A stretch of 47,129 nucleotides of DNA from Acinetobacter sichuanensis (GTDB lineage Bacteria > Pseudomonadota > Gammaproteobacteria > Pseudomonadales > Moraxellaceae), in assembly GCF_003024515.2 (NCBI RefSeq), contig NZ_PYIX02000035.1, positions 1 through 47,129 of the forward strand, given 5' to 3'. Made by a program: the position numbers and the translations under genes. Below the pieces are notes generated by a model, which saw nothing but the letters and a program-made list of their open reading frames with translations, was not told the DNA's origin and ran no database searches. This document shows, piece after piece, positions 33,298-41,554 of this stretch. The stretch's first letter is position 1. Each line of letters begins with the position of its first letter.

Positions 33298-34356
33298 ATG
33301 AGTGAAAAGTTGCAAAAGGTACTCGCACGAGTAGGATTAGGCTCTCGCCGTTATATGGAAGAAGTCATTGCTGCTGGTCGTGTGAGTGTCAACGGTCAAG
33401 TTGCTCAAGTGGGTGAACGTATTGAACCAACCGATGAGCTTCGCATTGATGGTCGTAAAGTTCAGTTTCAAATTGAAGATGAAATTCGTCGTCGTGTATT
33501 AATTTACTATAAACCAGAAGGCGAAATTTGTTCACGTAGCGATCCTGAATCACGTCCGACCGTTTTTGATCATTTACCGCCTATTTCCAATGATCGTTGG
33601 GTCATGGTTGGACGTCTTGATATTAACTCAACAGGTCTATTGTTATTTACTAATGATGGTGAACTTGCAAACCGCTTAATGCACCCTTCTAACGAAATTG
33701 AACGTGAATATGCAGTACGTGTGATGGGCGAAGTGACTCCTGAATTACGTAAAAACATGCTCAATGGTGTTGTTTTAGATGATGGTCCAGCAAAATTTGA
33801 ATCTTTCACTGAAATTGGTGGTGAAGGGATCAACCGTTGGTATCAAGTGGTTGTAAAAGAAGGACGTAATCGTGAGGTACGTCGTATTTTTGAATCACAA
33901 GGTTTAAAAGTTAGCCGCTTGTTACGTACTCGTTATGGTACCGTCATTTTACCACGTGAACTTCGTACAGGTCGTTGGGTTGAACTTGATAAAAATGATA
34001 TCGACAACTTAGCAAAAGTCGTTGAACTTAAACCACGTCAAGGCACTGGCTTGTTTGGTATGGCAAAACGCCGTAATGAACGCCTGCAAGATAAACCAAT
34101 GGCTGCTCGTCGCGGTGGTTATTTACGTCAACAACGTCGTGATACTGATGATCAGCATGAGCAACAAGATCATTATCGTCAAGATCGTCCAAATAGCCGT
34201 GATCGCAATGATTTCCGTTCAGAGCGCCAAACTCCACGCTTCGAAGGCAATCGTGAACGTACTGGCAATTCTTTTAACAATCAAAACCGTGATGAAAATA
34301 AATTTTCACAACGTAAACCGTTTGGTTTAAAAAAAGGTTTTAACAAACCTCAATAA
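33298..34356 (+). CDS. rluB: 23S rRNA pseudouridine(2605) synthase
   Basis: RluB converts U2605 of 23S rRNA to pseudouridine. An S4 RNA-binding domain (about 3-60, LQKVLARVGLGSRRYMEE) precedes the catalytic domain with D108 in GRLDINSTGLLL, the IEREYAVRVMG strand and the KEGRNREVRRIFESQG segment. The last 100 residues or so (about 250-352) are a low-complexity tail rich in Arg, Asn, Gln and Asp, probably disordered and RNA-binding; such tails occur in RluB and RluE relatives. AAGGTT is the only weak ribosome-binding site. It is last in scpA-scpB-rluB and has a terminator. Confidence 0.94.
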   Translation: MSEKLQKVLARVGLGSRRYMEEVIAAGRVSVNGQVAQVGERIEPTDELRIDGRKVQFQIEDEIRRRVLIYYKPEGEICSRSDPESRPTVFDHLPPISNDRWVMVGRLDINSTGLLLFTNDGELANRLMHPSNEIEREYAVRVMGEVTPELRKNMLNGVVLDDGPAKFESFTEIGGEGINRWYQVVVKEGRNREVRRIFESQGLKVSRLLRTRYGTVILPRELRTGRWVELDKNDIDNLAKVVELKPRQGTGLFGMAKRRNERLQDKPMAARRGGYLRQQRRDTDDQHEQQDHYRQDRPNSRDRNDFRSERQTPRFEGNRERTGNSFNNQNRDENKFSQRKPFGLKKGFNKPQ

Positions 34357-34376
34357 TGTTTTGATTTTTAAAAATT

Positions 34377-34404
34377 AAACCACTATTTCTATAGTGGTTT
34401 TTTT
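34377..34404 (+). terminator. Terminator of scpA-scpB-rluB
   Basis: AAACCACTAT / ATAGTGGTTT with the loop TTCT is followed by TTTT, 20 bases after the rluB stop. The reverse strand also has a T-rich run after the stem, so it may serve bioD too. The rest of the gap, to 34583, holds nothing I can assign. Confidence 0.9.
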
Positions 34405-34583
34405 ATGGCTCGCACCTATTGATGACAAGATAGAAAAAATCTGTCTTTTAAAATAAAGTTCACATATACAGCATCACTGCATTAAACCTAATTTTATAGA
34501 GCATATGAACATTTGATGCTAAGTGTCATTAGTACCCTTTTTTTAAACACTGTCCATTTTTATACTGCAACAATGATTTCCAT

Positions 34584-35222
34584 TTAAATTACAGGAATAT
34601 CGATCCATTGACTATGTGGAAAATGTTTCGCCAAATATCCTTTTAAATATTCAGCAGTATCTTTGGAAATCAGTTCATCTTGCGATTGATCTTTTAAATT
34701 ATATGCCAATGCATACAGTTTCAGACCACGACTTTTCAATGCTTCCAGACTTAAAATCGTATGGTTAATACTACCCAAACGCCCTGAAGTCACCAAAATT
34801 ACAGGCAGTTTTTTCTCAGCAACATAATCAATCGTCAGTAAATCAGTGGTCAATGGCACCATCAAACCACCTGCACCTTCGAGCAAGACAATTTCATATT
34901 TTTCTGCAAGTTGTGTTGTGGCATTTTCAATTTTCTGAAAATCAATCTCACGACCATCAATTTTCGTTGCGAGATGAGGCGATGCAGGATAAGTAAAAAT
35001 TTCAGGCATAGTCAACTTGCTTTCATCTTCAGGAAACCAGCCCATGCCCATGATTTCACGATGCTGTTCAATATCTTCTGAAGTATCAACATTACCTGTT
35101 TGAATCAGTTTTTGCGTGATGGTTTTTTTGCCTTGTTCATTCCACAATTTCGCCAAATAGCCCGTCGCGTAAGTTTTGCCAATACCTGTGTCGATCCCAC
35201 TGACGAAATACACATTACTCAT
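34584..35222 (-). CDS. bioD: Dethiobiotin synthetase
   Basis: BioD uses ATP and CO2 to close the ureido ring of dethiobiotin. The P-loop GIDTGIGKT is at residues 9-17 and the second nucleotide-binding segment is LLEGAGGLMVPL. I chose the ATG at 35222 (212 residues; E. coli 224), with AGGA about 8 bases upstream; the longer frame adds 32 hydrophobic residues that overlap the gene upstream. It is last in the bio cluster, 22 bases after an unknown membrane-protein gene. Confidence 0.95.
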   Translation of the reverse strand: MSNVYFVSGIDTGIGKTYATGYLAKLWNEQGKKTITQKLIQTGNVDTSEDIEQHREIMGMGWFPEDESKLTMPEIFTYPASPHLATKIDGREIDFQKIENATTQLAEKYEIVLLEGAGGLMVPLTTDLLTIDYVAEKKLPVILVTSGRLGSINHTILSLEALKSRGLKLYALAYNLKDQSQDELISKDTAEYLKGYLAKHFPHSQWIDIPVI

Positions 35223-35244
35223 TTTTACATTCCTAATAACTAAT

Positions 35245-35733
35245 CTACTGATGAGGTTGGGGATAAATTTCAACAATATGAGTATACTCTGACCACCTTT
35301 GATCGAAAGAATAATCAATACATAAATTGGGATAGGAACTTACAATTGCTTTATGTTCATTGTATGCAAAAGTTTGCTGACGATCTTTTGCAACTAAATC
35401 AAAGGTACTTACTCCTCGACCTTTCACAATTTTTATATTTTCAACAGAACCACATAGTTTTTGAATTGATGATTGCTTATTCATATAATTAGCCACTTCA
35501 CCCGAAGCATATATAGATAAACAAATTGTTGAAACTATAACAAAAGATTGAAAGCCTGAAATTTCATCATCACGATTTAATTGCCAATAACCAATTAAAA
35601 AAACTACAATTCCCGTAAACAAAAAAGTTGTAGCCCATTGATAATTATCAAATAAATAAAACCCAACACTTCCCAATAGTTCATATATACCCACTTTCAT
35701 CATATCATCAGGCGATAATTTACGGTCAGCCAT
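35245..35733 (-). CDS. Unknown membrane protein inside the bio cluster
   Basis: I do not recognise this 162-residue protein. Three hydrophobic segments are visible: about 14-29 (GIYELLGSVGFYLF), 34-50 (TTFLFTGIVVFLIGYWQL) and 61-79 (FQSFVIVSTICLSIYASG). A soluble domain of about 80 residues follows, with two cysteines (C93, C137). It sits between bioC (46 bases before) and bioD (22 bases after) on the same strand, so it is probably co-transcribed. Nothing in the sequence ties it to biotin; a recent insertion of an unrelated gene is an equal possibility. The upstream gap has TTCTAAGAGAAGAATAT before the ATG, with AGAGAAG as ribosome-binding site. Confidence 0.75.
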   Translation of the reverse strand: MADRKLSPDDMMKVGIYELLGSVGFYLFDNYQWATTFLFTGIVVFLIGYWQLNRDDEISGFQSFVIVSTICLSIYASGEVANYMNKQSSIQKLCGSVENIKIVKGRGVSTFDLVAKDRQQTFAYNEHKAIVSSYPNLCIDYSFDQRWSEYTHIVEIYPQPHQ

Positions 35734-35779
35734 ATATTCTTCTCTTAGAACTACTTAATAGACATTATCATAGTTAGCT

Positions 35780-36574
35780 TTACGCTCTCCGTGCGATGCA
35801 ATAAATCGGATGATAAGTCAATGGATACTGCGTTTGATCTGATTCATAACTGAATGAAAACTGTTGATAAGCTTGATAAAAATCTAAAAGTGATTGTTTC
35901 GTCCAACGAAAATTTGAAGCTGTTGCCGTAACCCCTGTCGCTTTTAAATGCTGTAAAACCTGTTTGGGGTGTTCAAAGTTTAAATGAGAAATTTGCTCAG
36001 AAATATGTAGGATTTCAAAACCGTTGTTCTGTAATTTATCTTCTAGATGTTCAAGACTTAAATAATCCAAACCTTGCCCTGTTAAGGCTTTTATTTCCTG
36101 TAGATTTTTTTCACCAAAGCTCGAAAATGCCAAACAGGCTTGCGGGTTTAAACTTTGACAGGCTTTTAAGAAAATATCATCTAAATTCTGTACCCATTGC
36201 AAAGCTGAACTTGAGGTAATTAAGTCTAAATGCTGTGGAAATTCAAGCTGTTCAATATCACCGATGAGATAACTGATTTTAGAATGAGTTTGAAAATGTT
36301 GCTGAATTTCAGGATACAAATCATTCAGAGTTAAATGATCAATCTGCATATTTTTAAGCAATAAATGGCTGAGATTGCCCGAACCACAACCGACTTCTAA
36401 AACATTTCCTACATGACTTTTAAATAATTCAGGACAATATTGTCCAATTAAATCAAATAAATGCTGTGCAATCTGCTTTTGTACAATCGCATGCTCAGTA
36501 TAACTTTGCCCTGCCTGTGCAAAACGTAAAGCCACTTGTGATTTATCTATTTTTGAATGATTCACGTTATTCAT
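35780..36574 (-). CDS. bioC: Malonyl-ACP O-methyltransferase
   Basis: BioC methylates malonyl-ACP with S-adenosylmethionine to disguise it as a primer for pimeloyl synthesis by the fatty acid enzymes. The SAM-binding motif VLEVGCGSGNLS is near residues 58-69, followed by the acidic strand LTLNDLYPE and the ITSSSALQWVQNLD segment typical of BioC. The ATG at 36574 (264 residues) or a GTG one codon earlier may be used; no clear ribosome-binding site distinguishes them. It begins 10 bases after the bioF stop. Confidence 0.93.
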   Translation of the reverse strand: MNNVNHSKIDKSQVALRFAQAGQSYTEHAIVQKQIAQHLFDLIGQYCPELFKSHVGNVLEVGCGSGNLSHLLLKNMQIDHLTLNDLYPEIQQHFQTHSKISYLIGDIEQLEFPQHLDLITSSSALQWVQNLDDIFLKACQSLNPQACLAFSSFGEKNLQEIKALTGQGLDYLSLEHLEDKLQNNGFEILHISEQISHLNFEHPKQVLQHLKATGVTATASNFRWTKQSLLDFYQAYQQFSFSYESDQTQYPLTYHPIYCIARRA

Positions 36575-36584
36575 CACATGCTAT

Positions 36585-37742
36585 TTACAATAAATCTATC
36601 AACTGATGAAGATCAGTCTGCTGAATTTGTGCGGTCAATGAAATACGTAAGCGAGAACTATTTTGTGGCACAGTCGGTGGTCGAACAGGCATGATATAAA
36701 AGCCTGCATCTTGCAAGGCTTTGGCTTTCTCCACAGTTTTTGTAGATTCACCAATAATCACAGGTACAATATGCGAGGTTGAAGGACAATCAAAACCTTT
36801 AAATTGAACTGCTTGCTGTAAGTTTTGGCTGATCTGTTGTAGATGTTGACGCTCAGCTTTTAAATTTAAAACTTTTTTGAAAATAAAATCTGTCCATGCC
36901 ATACAAATTGGTGGTTGTGCAGTACTGAAAATCAGCGGACGCATTGAATTGATCAGATAATTCCGAATGACTTCATGACAAATCAAATAACCACCAATCG
37001 ACGCGATCGCCTTGCCAAACGTGCCAACTAAAAAGTCAATCTCATCCACCACGCCATATTGTTCAGCACAACCCAAGCCTTGCTCGCCACGTACACCAAT
37101 GGCATGCGCTTCATCGACATAGAGCATGACTTTGGAAAATTGCTTTTTAATCCGCACCAATTCCGCCAAATCGGTTTCATCCCCATCCATACTGAAAATG
37201 GATTCAGTGACAATGATGATCCGTTCAAATGAATTATCTGCATGATATTTCTGTAAAAGCTGAGTCAAATGCACCAAGTCATTATGGCGATAACGTACAT
37301 ATTTCGCAGTCGATAAACGGATGCCATCAATCATACTGGCATGAATCAGTTTATCAGCCAAAATTAAAGTTTTACTATCAGCAAGCGCAGGTAATATCCC
37401 AATATTCATGTGATAACCACTGTTAAATAACAGCGCAGAGCGACCATGAAATGCCTGACTTAAACTCGCTTCGAGCTGTTCATATTCAGCGAAATTTCCT
37501 GTCAATAAACGTGAAGATGACGAACTCATCCAACGCGCTGAATTTGGGTTTTCATCAAAAAATTGTTCACGTAGCTGAATGTTGGAAGCCAAACCCAAAT
37601 AGTCATTTGAAGCTAAATTCAACATCTTTTTATCGTGAATAGTGATGTAACGATCTTGCTGAATATTGGCTGTGAACTGTCGTAAATTGCCTTGTTGCTT
37701 TAAATCATCAAGATGATTTGCAAAATGATCAAGCAAACTCAT
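36585..37742 (-). CDS. bioF: 8-amino-7-oxononanoate synthase
   Basis: BioF condenses pimeloyl-ACP (or CoA) with alanine to make KAPA. It is a PLP enzyme with the expected lysine K244 in VGTFGKAIASIGG, the LNLASNDYLGLA start (41-52), SGYHMNIG (108-115) and the YVDEAHAIGVRG segment (208-219). Length is 385 residues (E. coli 384). The start overlaps the bioA stop by four bases, so the pair is probably translationally coupled. Confidence 0.97.
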   Translation of the reverse strand: MSLLDHFANHLDDLKQQGNLRQFTANIQQDRYITIHDKKMLNLASNDYLGLASNIQLREQFFDENPNSARWMSSSSSRLLTGNFAEYEQLEASLSQAFHGRSALLFNSGYHMNIGILPALADSKTLILADKLIHASMIDGIRLSTAKYVRYRHNDLVHLTQLLQKYHADNSFERIIIVTESIFSMDGDETDLAELVRIKKQFSKVMLYVDEAHAIGVRGEQGLGCAEQYGVVDEIDFLVGTFGKAIASIGGYLICHEVIRNYLINSMRPLIFSTAQPPICMAWTDFIFKKVLNLKAERQHLQQISQNLQQAVQFKGFDCPSTSHIVPVIIGESTKTVEKAKALQDAGFYIMPVRPPTVPQNSSRLRISLTAQIQQTDLHQLIDLL

Positions 37743-39055
37743 TGCGGTTGCTCCATGTTTTGCACCACTTCGACCAATTGTTCTAATAAAGTTGTTAATT
37801 CAGCTTCGGAAATAATATAAGGAGGCATTACATAGACCAATTTGCCAAATGGGCGAATCCAAATGCCACGGCGCACAAATTCCTGTTGTAAGCTTTTCAT
37901 ATCGACATTAAAGGTGAGTTCCACCACACCAATCGCACCGAGTACACGCACATCCTGTACATATTCAAGCTGAGCAAGTGGCTGTAAATGTGTGGATAAT
38001 TGATTTTCAATGCGCTGAATATTGGCTTGCCAATCCTGTGAAATCAGCAATTCGGTACTTTTGGCTGCAACCGCACATGCCAATGGATTTGCCATAAAGG
38101 TAGGACCATGCATAAACACACCGGCCTCACCCTGACTGATGGTTTCAGCAATTTTGGGGGTTGTGAGTGTTGCCGATAAAGTCATATAACCGCCTGTCAG
38201 CCCTTTGCCGATGCACATAATATCAGGTTCAATCCCTGCCCATTCCCATGCAAAAAGCTTGCCTGTACGTCCAAAACCTGTAGCAATTTCATCAAAAATC
38301 AGCAGGACATTATATTTTTCACAGAGTAACTTAGCTTGACGCAAATATTCAGGATGGTAAAAACGCATGCCACCTGCACCCTGCACAATCGGCTCAAGAA
38401 TTAAAGCGGCAATATTTTCATGTTGATCAACTAAAGTCTGTTCCAGTTCAGCAATATCAGTTTGATTCCATTCATCATAAAAACCAACTTGAGGCGCAGG
38501 TACAAAGAGTCGATTCGGCAAACTTGAACCAAAAATTTGATGCATGCCTGTGACAGGATCACACACGGACATCGCATTCCATGTATCGCCGTGATAGCCC
38601 GAACGTGGTGTGACAAAGTTGGTTTTATTATTTTTGCCCAATGACGTCCAATACTGCACCGCCATTTTTAAAGCGACTTCGACTGCAACCGAACCAGAGT
38701 CTGCATAGAAAATTTTATCCAGACTTGGTGGGGTAATTTTTAACAGTAATTTTCCAAGTTGAATCGCAGGATCATGGGTAAAACCGCCAAACATAATATG
38801 CGACATGTTTTGCAGTTGGTCCGTCACCGCCTGATTCAGTTCAGGATGGTTATAACCGTGAATGGCGCACCACCAAGACGACATACCATCAATCAACTGA
38901 CGCCCATCTTCAAGTTCAATGATTGCACCTTGTGCCCTTTTGACTTTAAAGGTCGGCAATGGGTTTGTCATAGATGTATAAGGATGCCAAAGATGTTGTA
39001 GATCAAACTGTTGATCTGTTAATTCACTCAATGAATTAGCCAATACATCGGTCAT
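37739..39055 (-). CDS. bioA: Adenosylmethionine-8-amino-7-oxononanoate transaminase
   Basis: BioA converts KAPA to DAPA with SAM as amino donor. The PLP lysine is K284 in CIGKGLTGGYM, and the conserved substrate-site segments HLWHPYTSM, DGMSSWWCAIHG and DEIATGFGRTG are all present. I chose the ATG at 39055 (438 residues), with GGAG 6 bases upstream; an ATG four codons earlier lacks such a site. The 102-base gap from the BioH-like gene upstream has no clear promoter or BirA operator that I can see. BioB is not in the window. Confidence 0.96.
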   Translation of the reverse strand: MTDVLANSLSELTDQQFDLQHLWHPYTSMTNPLPTFKVKRAQGAIIELEDGRQLIDGMSSWWCAIHGYNHPELNQAVTDQLQNMSHIMFGGFTHDPAIQLGKLLLKITPPSLDKIFYADSGSVAVEVALKMAVQYWTSLGKNNKTNFVTPRSGYHGDTWNAMSVCDPVTGMHQIFGSSLPNRLFVPAPQVGFYDEWNQTDIAELEQTLVDQHENIAALILEPIVQGAGGMRFYHPEYLRQAKLLCEKYNVLLIFDEIATGFGRTGKLFAWEWAGIEPDIMCIGKGLTGGYMTLSATLTTPKIAETISQGEAGVFMHGPTFMANPLACAVAAKSTELLISQDWQANIQRIENQLSTHLQPLAQLEYVQDVRVLGAIGVVELTFNVDMKSLQQEFVRRGIWIRPFGKLVYVMPPYIISEAELTTLLEQLVEVVQNMEQPQ

Positions 39056-39157
39056 CCTAAACTCCATTCCATTCGGTACAGCAAAAAATCTAATTTACAG
39101 ATCTTAAACCTGTGCGGATTAAAATGAAATTGCGATTTTCACCAGTCACCCTGCAAA

Positions 39158-39877
39158 TTATTCTATTTTTTGTAAATATTGGCAGATTTTGTCAGTTATA
39201 TCTTCATAATGAAATACAGGACAGCCGTGAGAGCCACTGATCAGCTCTGCTTGTAAAAACTTCGCATCTAATTTTTGTAGATTTTCACAGACTTTGTAAC
39301 TAACTAAGTAATCTTGCTTTGCCAGTAAATGATATTGCTTTCCTGTGTAATTTTTCAGGATGCTGACAAGATTTAATTGTTCCAAAAGTTTTAAACCCGC
39401 TTCAAGCAATTCGATTTTTTGTGCTTGAAGCAAACTTTGCAACATGATGAAATCTGCTTTGGTGCTTTCCACACCCTGACAGACCATAAAACCAAATTTC
39501 TTTAAAGTCGCAATTGCATTGTTTTCAAAAGACTGTTTAAAGATTTGAAATGTCATTTTTGGCATTGCTGTGTGCCATTGTTCATTTTCTACAAAGCAAG
39601 GATTAGAAGCTAAAGTGATCAGCACTTTTTGTTCATAATATTGTTGATCAATCTGATCGACCAATAAAGTTGCCAGTTGCCCACCCAAAGACCAGCCCAT
39701 GATCACATCAAAATTTTTGGCTTTTTCGACATGTTGTTGCAAAATATGCTGATCTAAAGCATTGAAAATATTGATCAGCTCAACCTGATGCCCTCTACTT
39801 TGCAAAGCCTGTTGAAGTGAGTTGAGCAGTTTCGTTCCACCGCCCCAGCCTGTGATGAGTAAAATATGCTGGTTCAC
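39158..39877 (-). CDS. bioH: BioH-like pimeloyl-ACP methyl ester esterase
   Basis: BioH frees pimeloyl-ACP from its methyl ester and so ends the BioC-started chain. The 239-residue alpha/beta hydrolase has S63 in GWSLGG, with D189 (AKQDYL) and H217 (GSHGCP) as the likely triad. GWGGGTKL near the start is the oxyanion region, and the stretch TLASNPCFVENEQWHTAMPKM (landmark LASNPCFVENEQW) resembles TVASSPCFSARDEW of E. coli BioH. It lies just upstream of bioA on the same strand, which supports this job. Other esterases (BioG, BioK, BioJ, BioV) take this role elsewhere, but the sequence is closest to BioH. AGGA lies 4 bases before the ATG. Confidence 0.8.
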   Translation of the reverse strand: MNQHILLITGWGGGTKLLNSLQQALQSRGHQVELINIFNALDQHILQQHVEKAKNFDVIMGWSLGGQLATLLVDQIDQQYYEQKVLITLASNPCFVENEQWHTAMPKMTFQIFKQSFENNAIATLKKFGFMVCQGVESTKADFIMLQSLLQAQKIELLEAGLKLLEQLNLVSILKNYTGKQYHLLAKQDYLVSYKVCENLQKLDAKFLQAELISGSHGCPVFHYEDITDKICQYLQKIE

Positions 39878-39934
39878 ATAAAATCCTATATTACTAATTA
39901 ACCCAATTATTCACTAAACCGTTTTTATTTTATC

Positions 39935-40438
39935 TTAATATTGACTATCAAGATCAATCAGCCTCGATATAGAATTATCAAATTCATCACGATTAAACTC
40001 AAGGATTGACTCCCCTGTTATCCACCGAACTGCCGTTACTACACCACCAATAGCATTTAATCCCAGACCAAATCTATTCCAAATCACTTGAGTATCTTTT
40101 TGGATTTGCTCTACCACTACAACTGTACACGTGTAATCCAGCTCATCTGGGCAAATTAAGAGAGGAACTATAGTTGAACATTCTTCGTTGCCTGTTGTTT
40201 TTAAAAGTTCCCACGCAATCTTATTTTCATGTTCATCCATCAGCCAACCTTGGGCTGGTACCAATGAAAGTCCTGATAATTCATTACTCAGAATATTAAG
40301 ATCAAGTCTATCCATCCATTGGTTTAACGGCAGATCATCTATCTCTAAAATCGGAAATGGTTTTAATTCACCTTTTGCAGTATGAATCACGCCATGAATT
40401 GGATGTTTATCCAATAAAACTGCATTAATTTTGCTCAT
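39935..40438 (-). CDS. Hypothetical protein, 167 residues
   Basis: I do not recognise this soluble protein. It has no signal peptide or membrane segment. Notable parts are a FPILEIDDLPLNQWMDR segment (about 28-44), the cysteine-containing LICPDELDYTCTVVVVEQI region (landmark CPDELDYTCTVVVVE, about 96-110) and TQVIWNRFGLG. The mix of strands with tryptophan and acidic residues recalls small immunity-type or SUFU/SMI1-like proteins, but I cannot place it. It begins right where the upstream DUF6176-like gene stops, with no base between, so the two are co-transcribed and probably coupled. The BioH-like gene follows after 57 bases. Confidence 0.75.
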   Translation of the reverse strand: MSKINAVLLDKHPIHGVIHTAKGELKPFPILEIDDLPLNQWMDRLDLNILSNELSGLSLVPAQGWLMDEHENKIAWELLKTTGNEECSTIVPLLICPDELDYTCTVVVVEQIQKDTQVIWNRFGLGLNAIGGVVTAVRWITGESILEFNRDEFDNSISRLIDLDSQY

Positions 40439-40765
40439 TTATCCACCTTCGTTTTCCAGATCGACCAATAATGTTGCTTTATAACCTTTTACCCAATTTT
40501 GTTTAAATGCCTTATGCATCGCATCAATTGGAAAACTGCTTTCCCGCCCAATTTGCTGCGCTTTAGCAATATCTTCGGCACGCATATAAGCAATCAAATA
40601 ATCCTGCCCTTCCAATTCCACATGAAACCAAGACTCTACAAATACACCTTCCGCTTTAAGTGTTTCAATGGCTTCATTTTTTCGGGCATTTAACTCCGCT
40701 TGCCATGCTGCAACATTTGACATTGAATTGGGTTTTAATCTAATCAGCACTGCACCAACGTCCAT
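40439..40765 (-). CDS. DUF6176-like small protein
   Basis: The 108-residue protein resembles DUF6176 proteins, which look like ferredoxin-fold (dimeric alpha/beta barrel) domains: strand VGAVLIRLKP, helix with WQAELNARKNEAIETLKAEGV (landmark NEAIETLKAEGV), strand VESWFHVELEG, strand YLIAYMRAED, and a C-terminal helix and strand. The function is unknown. GAGAAA lies about 5 bases before the ATG. It is the first gene of a minus-strand run leading toward the bio genes and is divergent from the peroxiredoxin gene, with 133 bases between starts. Confidence 0.72.
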   Translation of the reverse strand: MDVGAVLIRLKPNSMSNVAAWQAELNARKNEAIETLKAEGVFVESWFHVELEGQDYLIAYMRAEDIAKAQQIGRESSFPIDAMHKAFKQNWVKGYKATLLVDLENEGG

Positions 40766-40898
40766 ACGTTTCTCATTGTATTTATTTAAAAATAAAAATA
40801 GATCATAAAATGCTTTGCACTAAATACAAACATTTTAGTTTAGGTAGCCATCATAAAGTTTGTTAAGATCAAGACAGCCTAAAGATTGGAAAGCACCT

Positions 40899-41471
40899 AT
40901 GATGAAATTCGTTAAACTCCTCAGTATCAGTCTACTTTCCATTTCTACTTTGTGCATACTCAGTCAGAGTCATGCTGAAAATTCAATTTTCTCAAAAGCT
41001 GATTCAGATCAAAAACAATGGGTTGGAAAACCTGCACCTGCATTTAAGCTACAAGATCAAAACTCAAAATGGCATCAACTAAGCCAATATAAAGGCAAAT
41101 GGGTGGTACTCTATTTTTATCCGAAGGATAACTCGCCTGGTTGCACACAAGAAGCCAATGAATTTAAGTCTTTATATCCACAATTTATTAAAAATAATGC
41201 CGTGGTTTTAGGCGTAAGTCTGGATGATGTGCAATCACATCAAAAATTCTCTGAAAAACTGGGACTGAATTTTCCAATTTTAGCTGATGAAAATCAACAA
41301 CTTGCTGAACAATTCGGTATTGTGCGTAATCTTGGAATTGTTAAAATAGCAAAAAGAGAAACATTCCTGATTGACCCTCAGGGAATTGTGACCTACCACT
41401 ATAGTAGTGTGAATACGCAAACTCATGCAGGACAAGTTTTGGCAGATATTCAAAAGTTTGCTCAAAAATAA
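40899..41471 (+). CDS. Exported peroxiredoxin of the Bcp/PrxQ type
   Basis: Bcp enzymes reduce peroxides with a cysteine thiol. The likely ATG at 40899 (190 residues) has GGAAAG about 8 bases upstream and opens a signal peptide: MMKFVK, a hydrophobic core, and a cut after SHA (26). The catalytic motif is KDNSPGCTQEA with C82; YFYPKD before it is typical. The mature protein has no second cysteine, including the position five residues on where many Bcp enzymes have the resolving one, so it should work as a one-cysteine enzyme with an outside reductant. The periplasmic location is inferred from the signal peptide. A terminator follows. Confidence 0.88.
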   Translation: MMKFVKLLSISLLSISTLCILSQSHAENSIFSKADSDQKQWVGKPAPAFKLQDQNSKWHQLSQYKGKWVVLYFYPKDNSPGCTQEANEFKSLYPQFIKNNAVVLGVSLDDVQSHQKFSEKLGLNFPILADENQQLAEQFGIVRNLGIVKIAKRETFLIDPQGIVTYHYSSVNTQTHAGQVLADIQKFAQK

Positions 41472-41502
41472 AAGCCTTTGAATTTTCATCCAAAGGCTTT
41501 TC
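41468..41502 (+). terminator. Terminator of the peroxiredoxin gene
   Basis: AAAAGCCTTTG / CAAAGGCTTTT with a 10-base loop overlaps the stop codon end and is followed by TTTTCC. The A-run on the other side lets it also serve the bacterioferritin gene on the minus strand. Confidence 0.85.
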
Positions 41503-41554
41503 CTCTACTTCATCCAGACCTTCTCCTCATGAAGAAGGAGTAAATGAAGCAGTC

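Noticed and set aside
34022..34330. 102-codon plus-strand frame inside rluB
   Set aside because: It is another frame of the low-complexity rluB tail; the tail's repeated CGT and AAT codons leave the other frames open.
39056..39157. BirA operator upstream of bioA
   Set aside because: Partial matches to the TTGTAAAC/GGTTTACA half-sites occur but not as a properly spaced pair.
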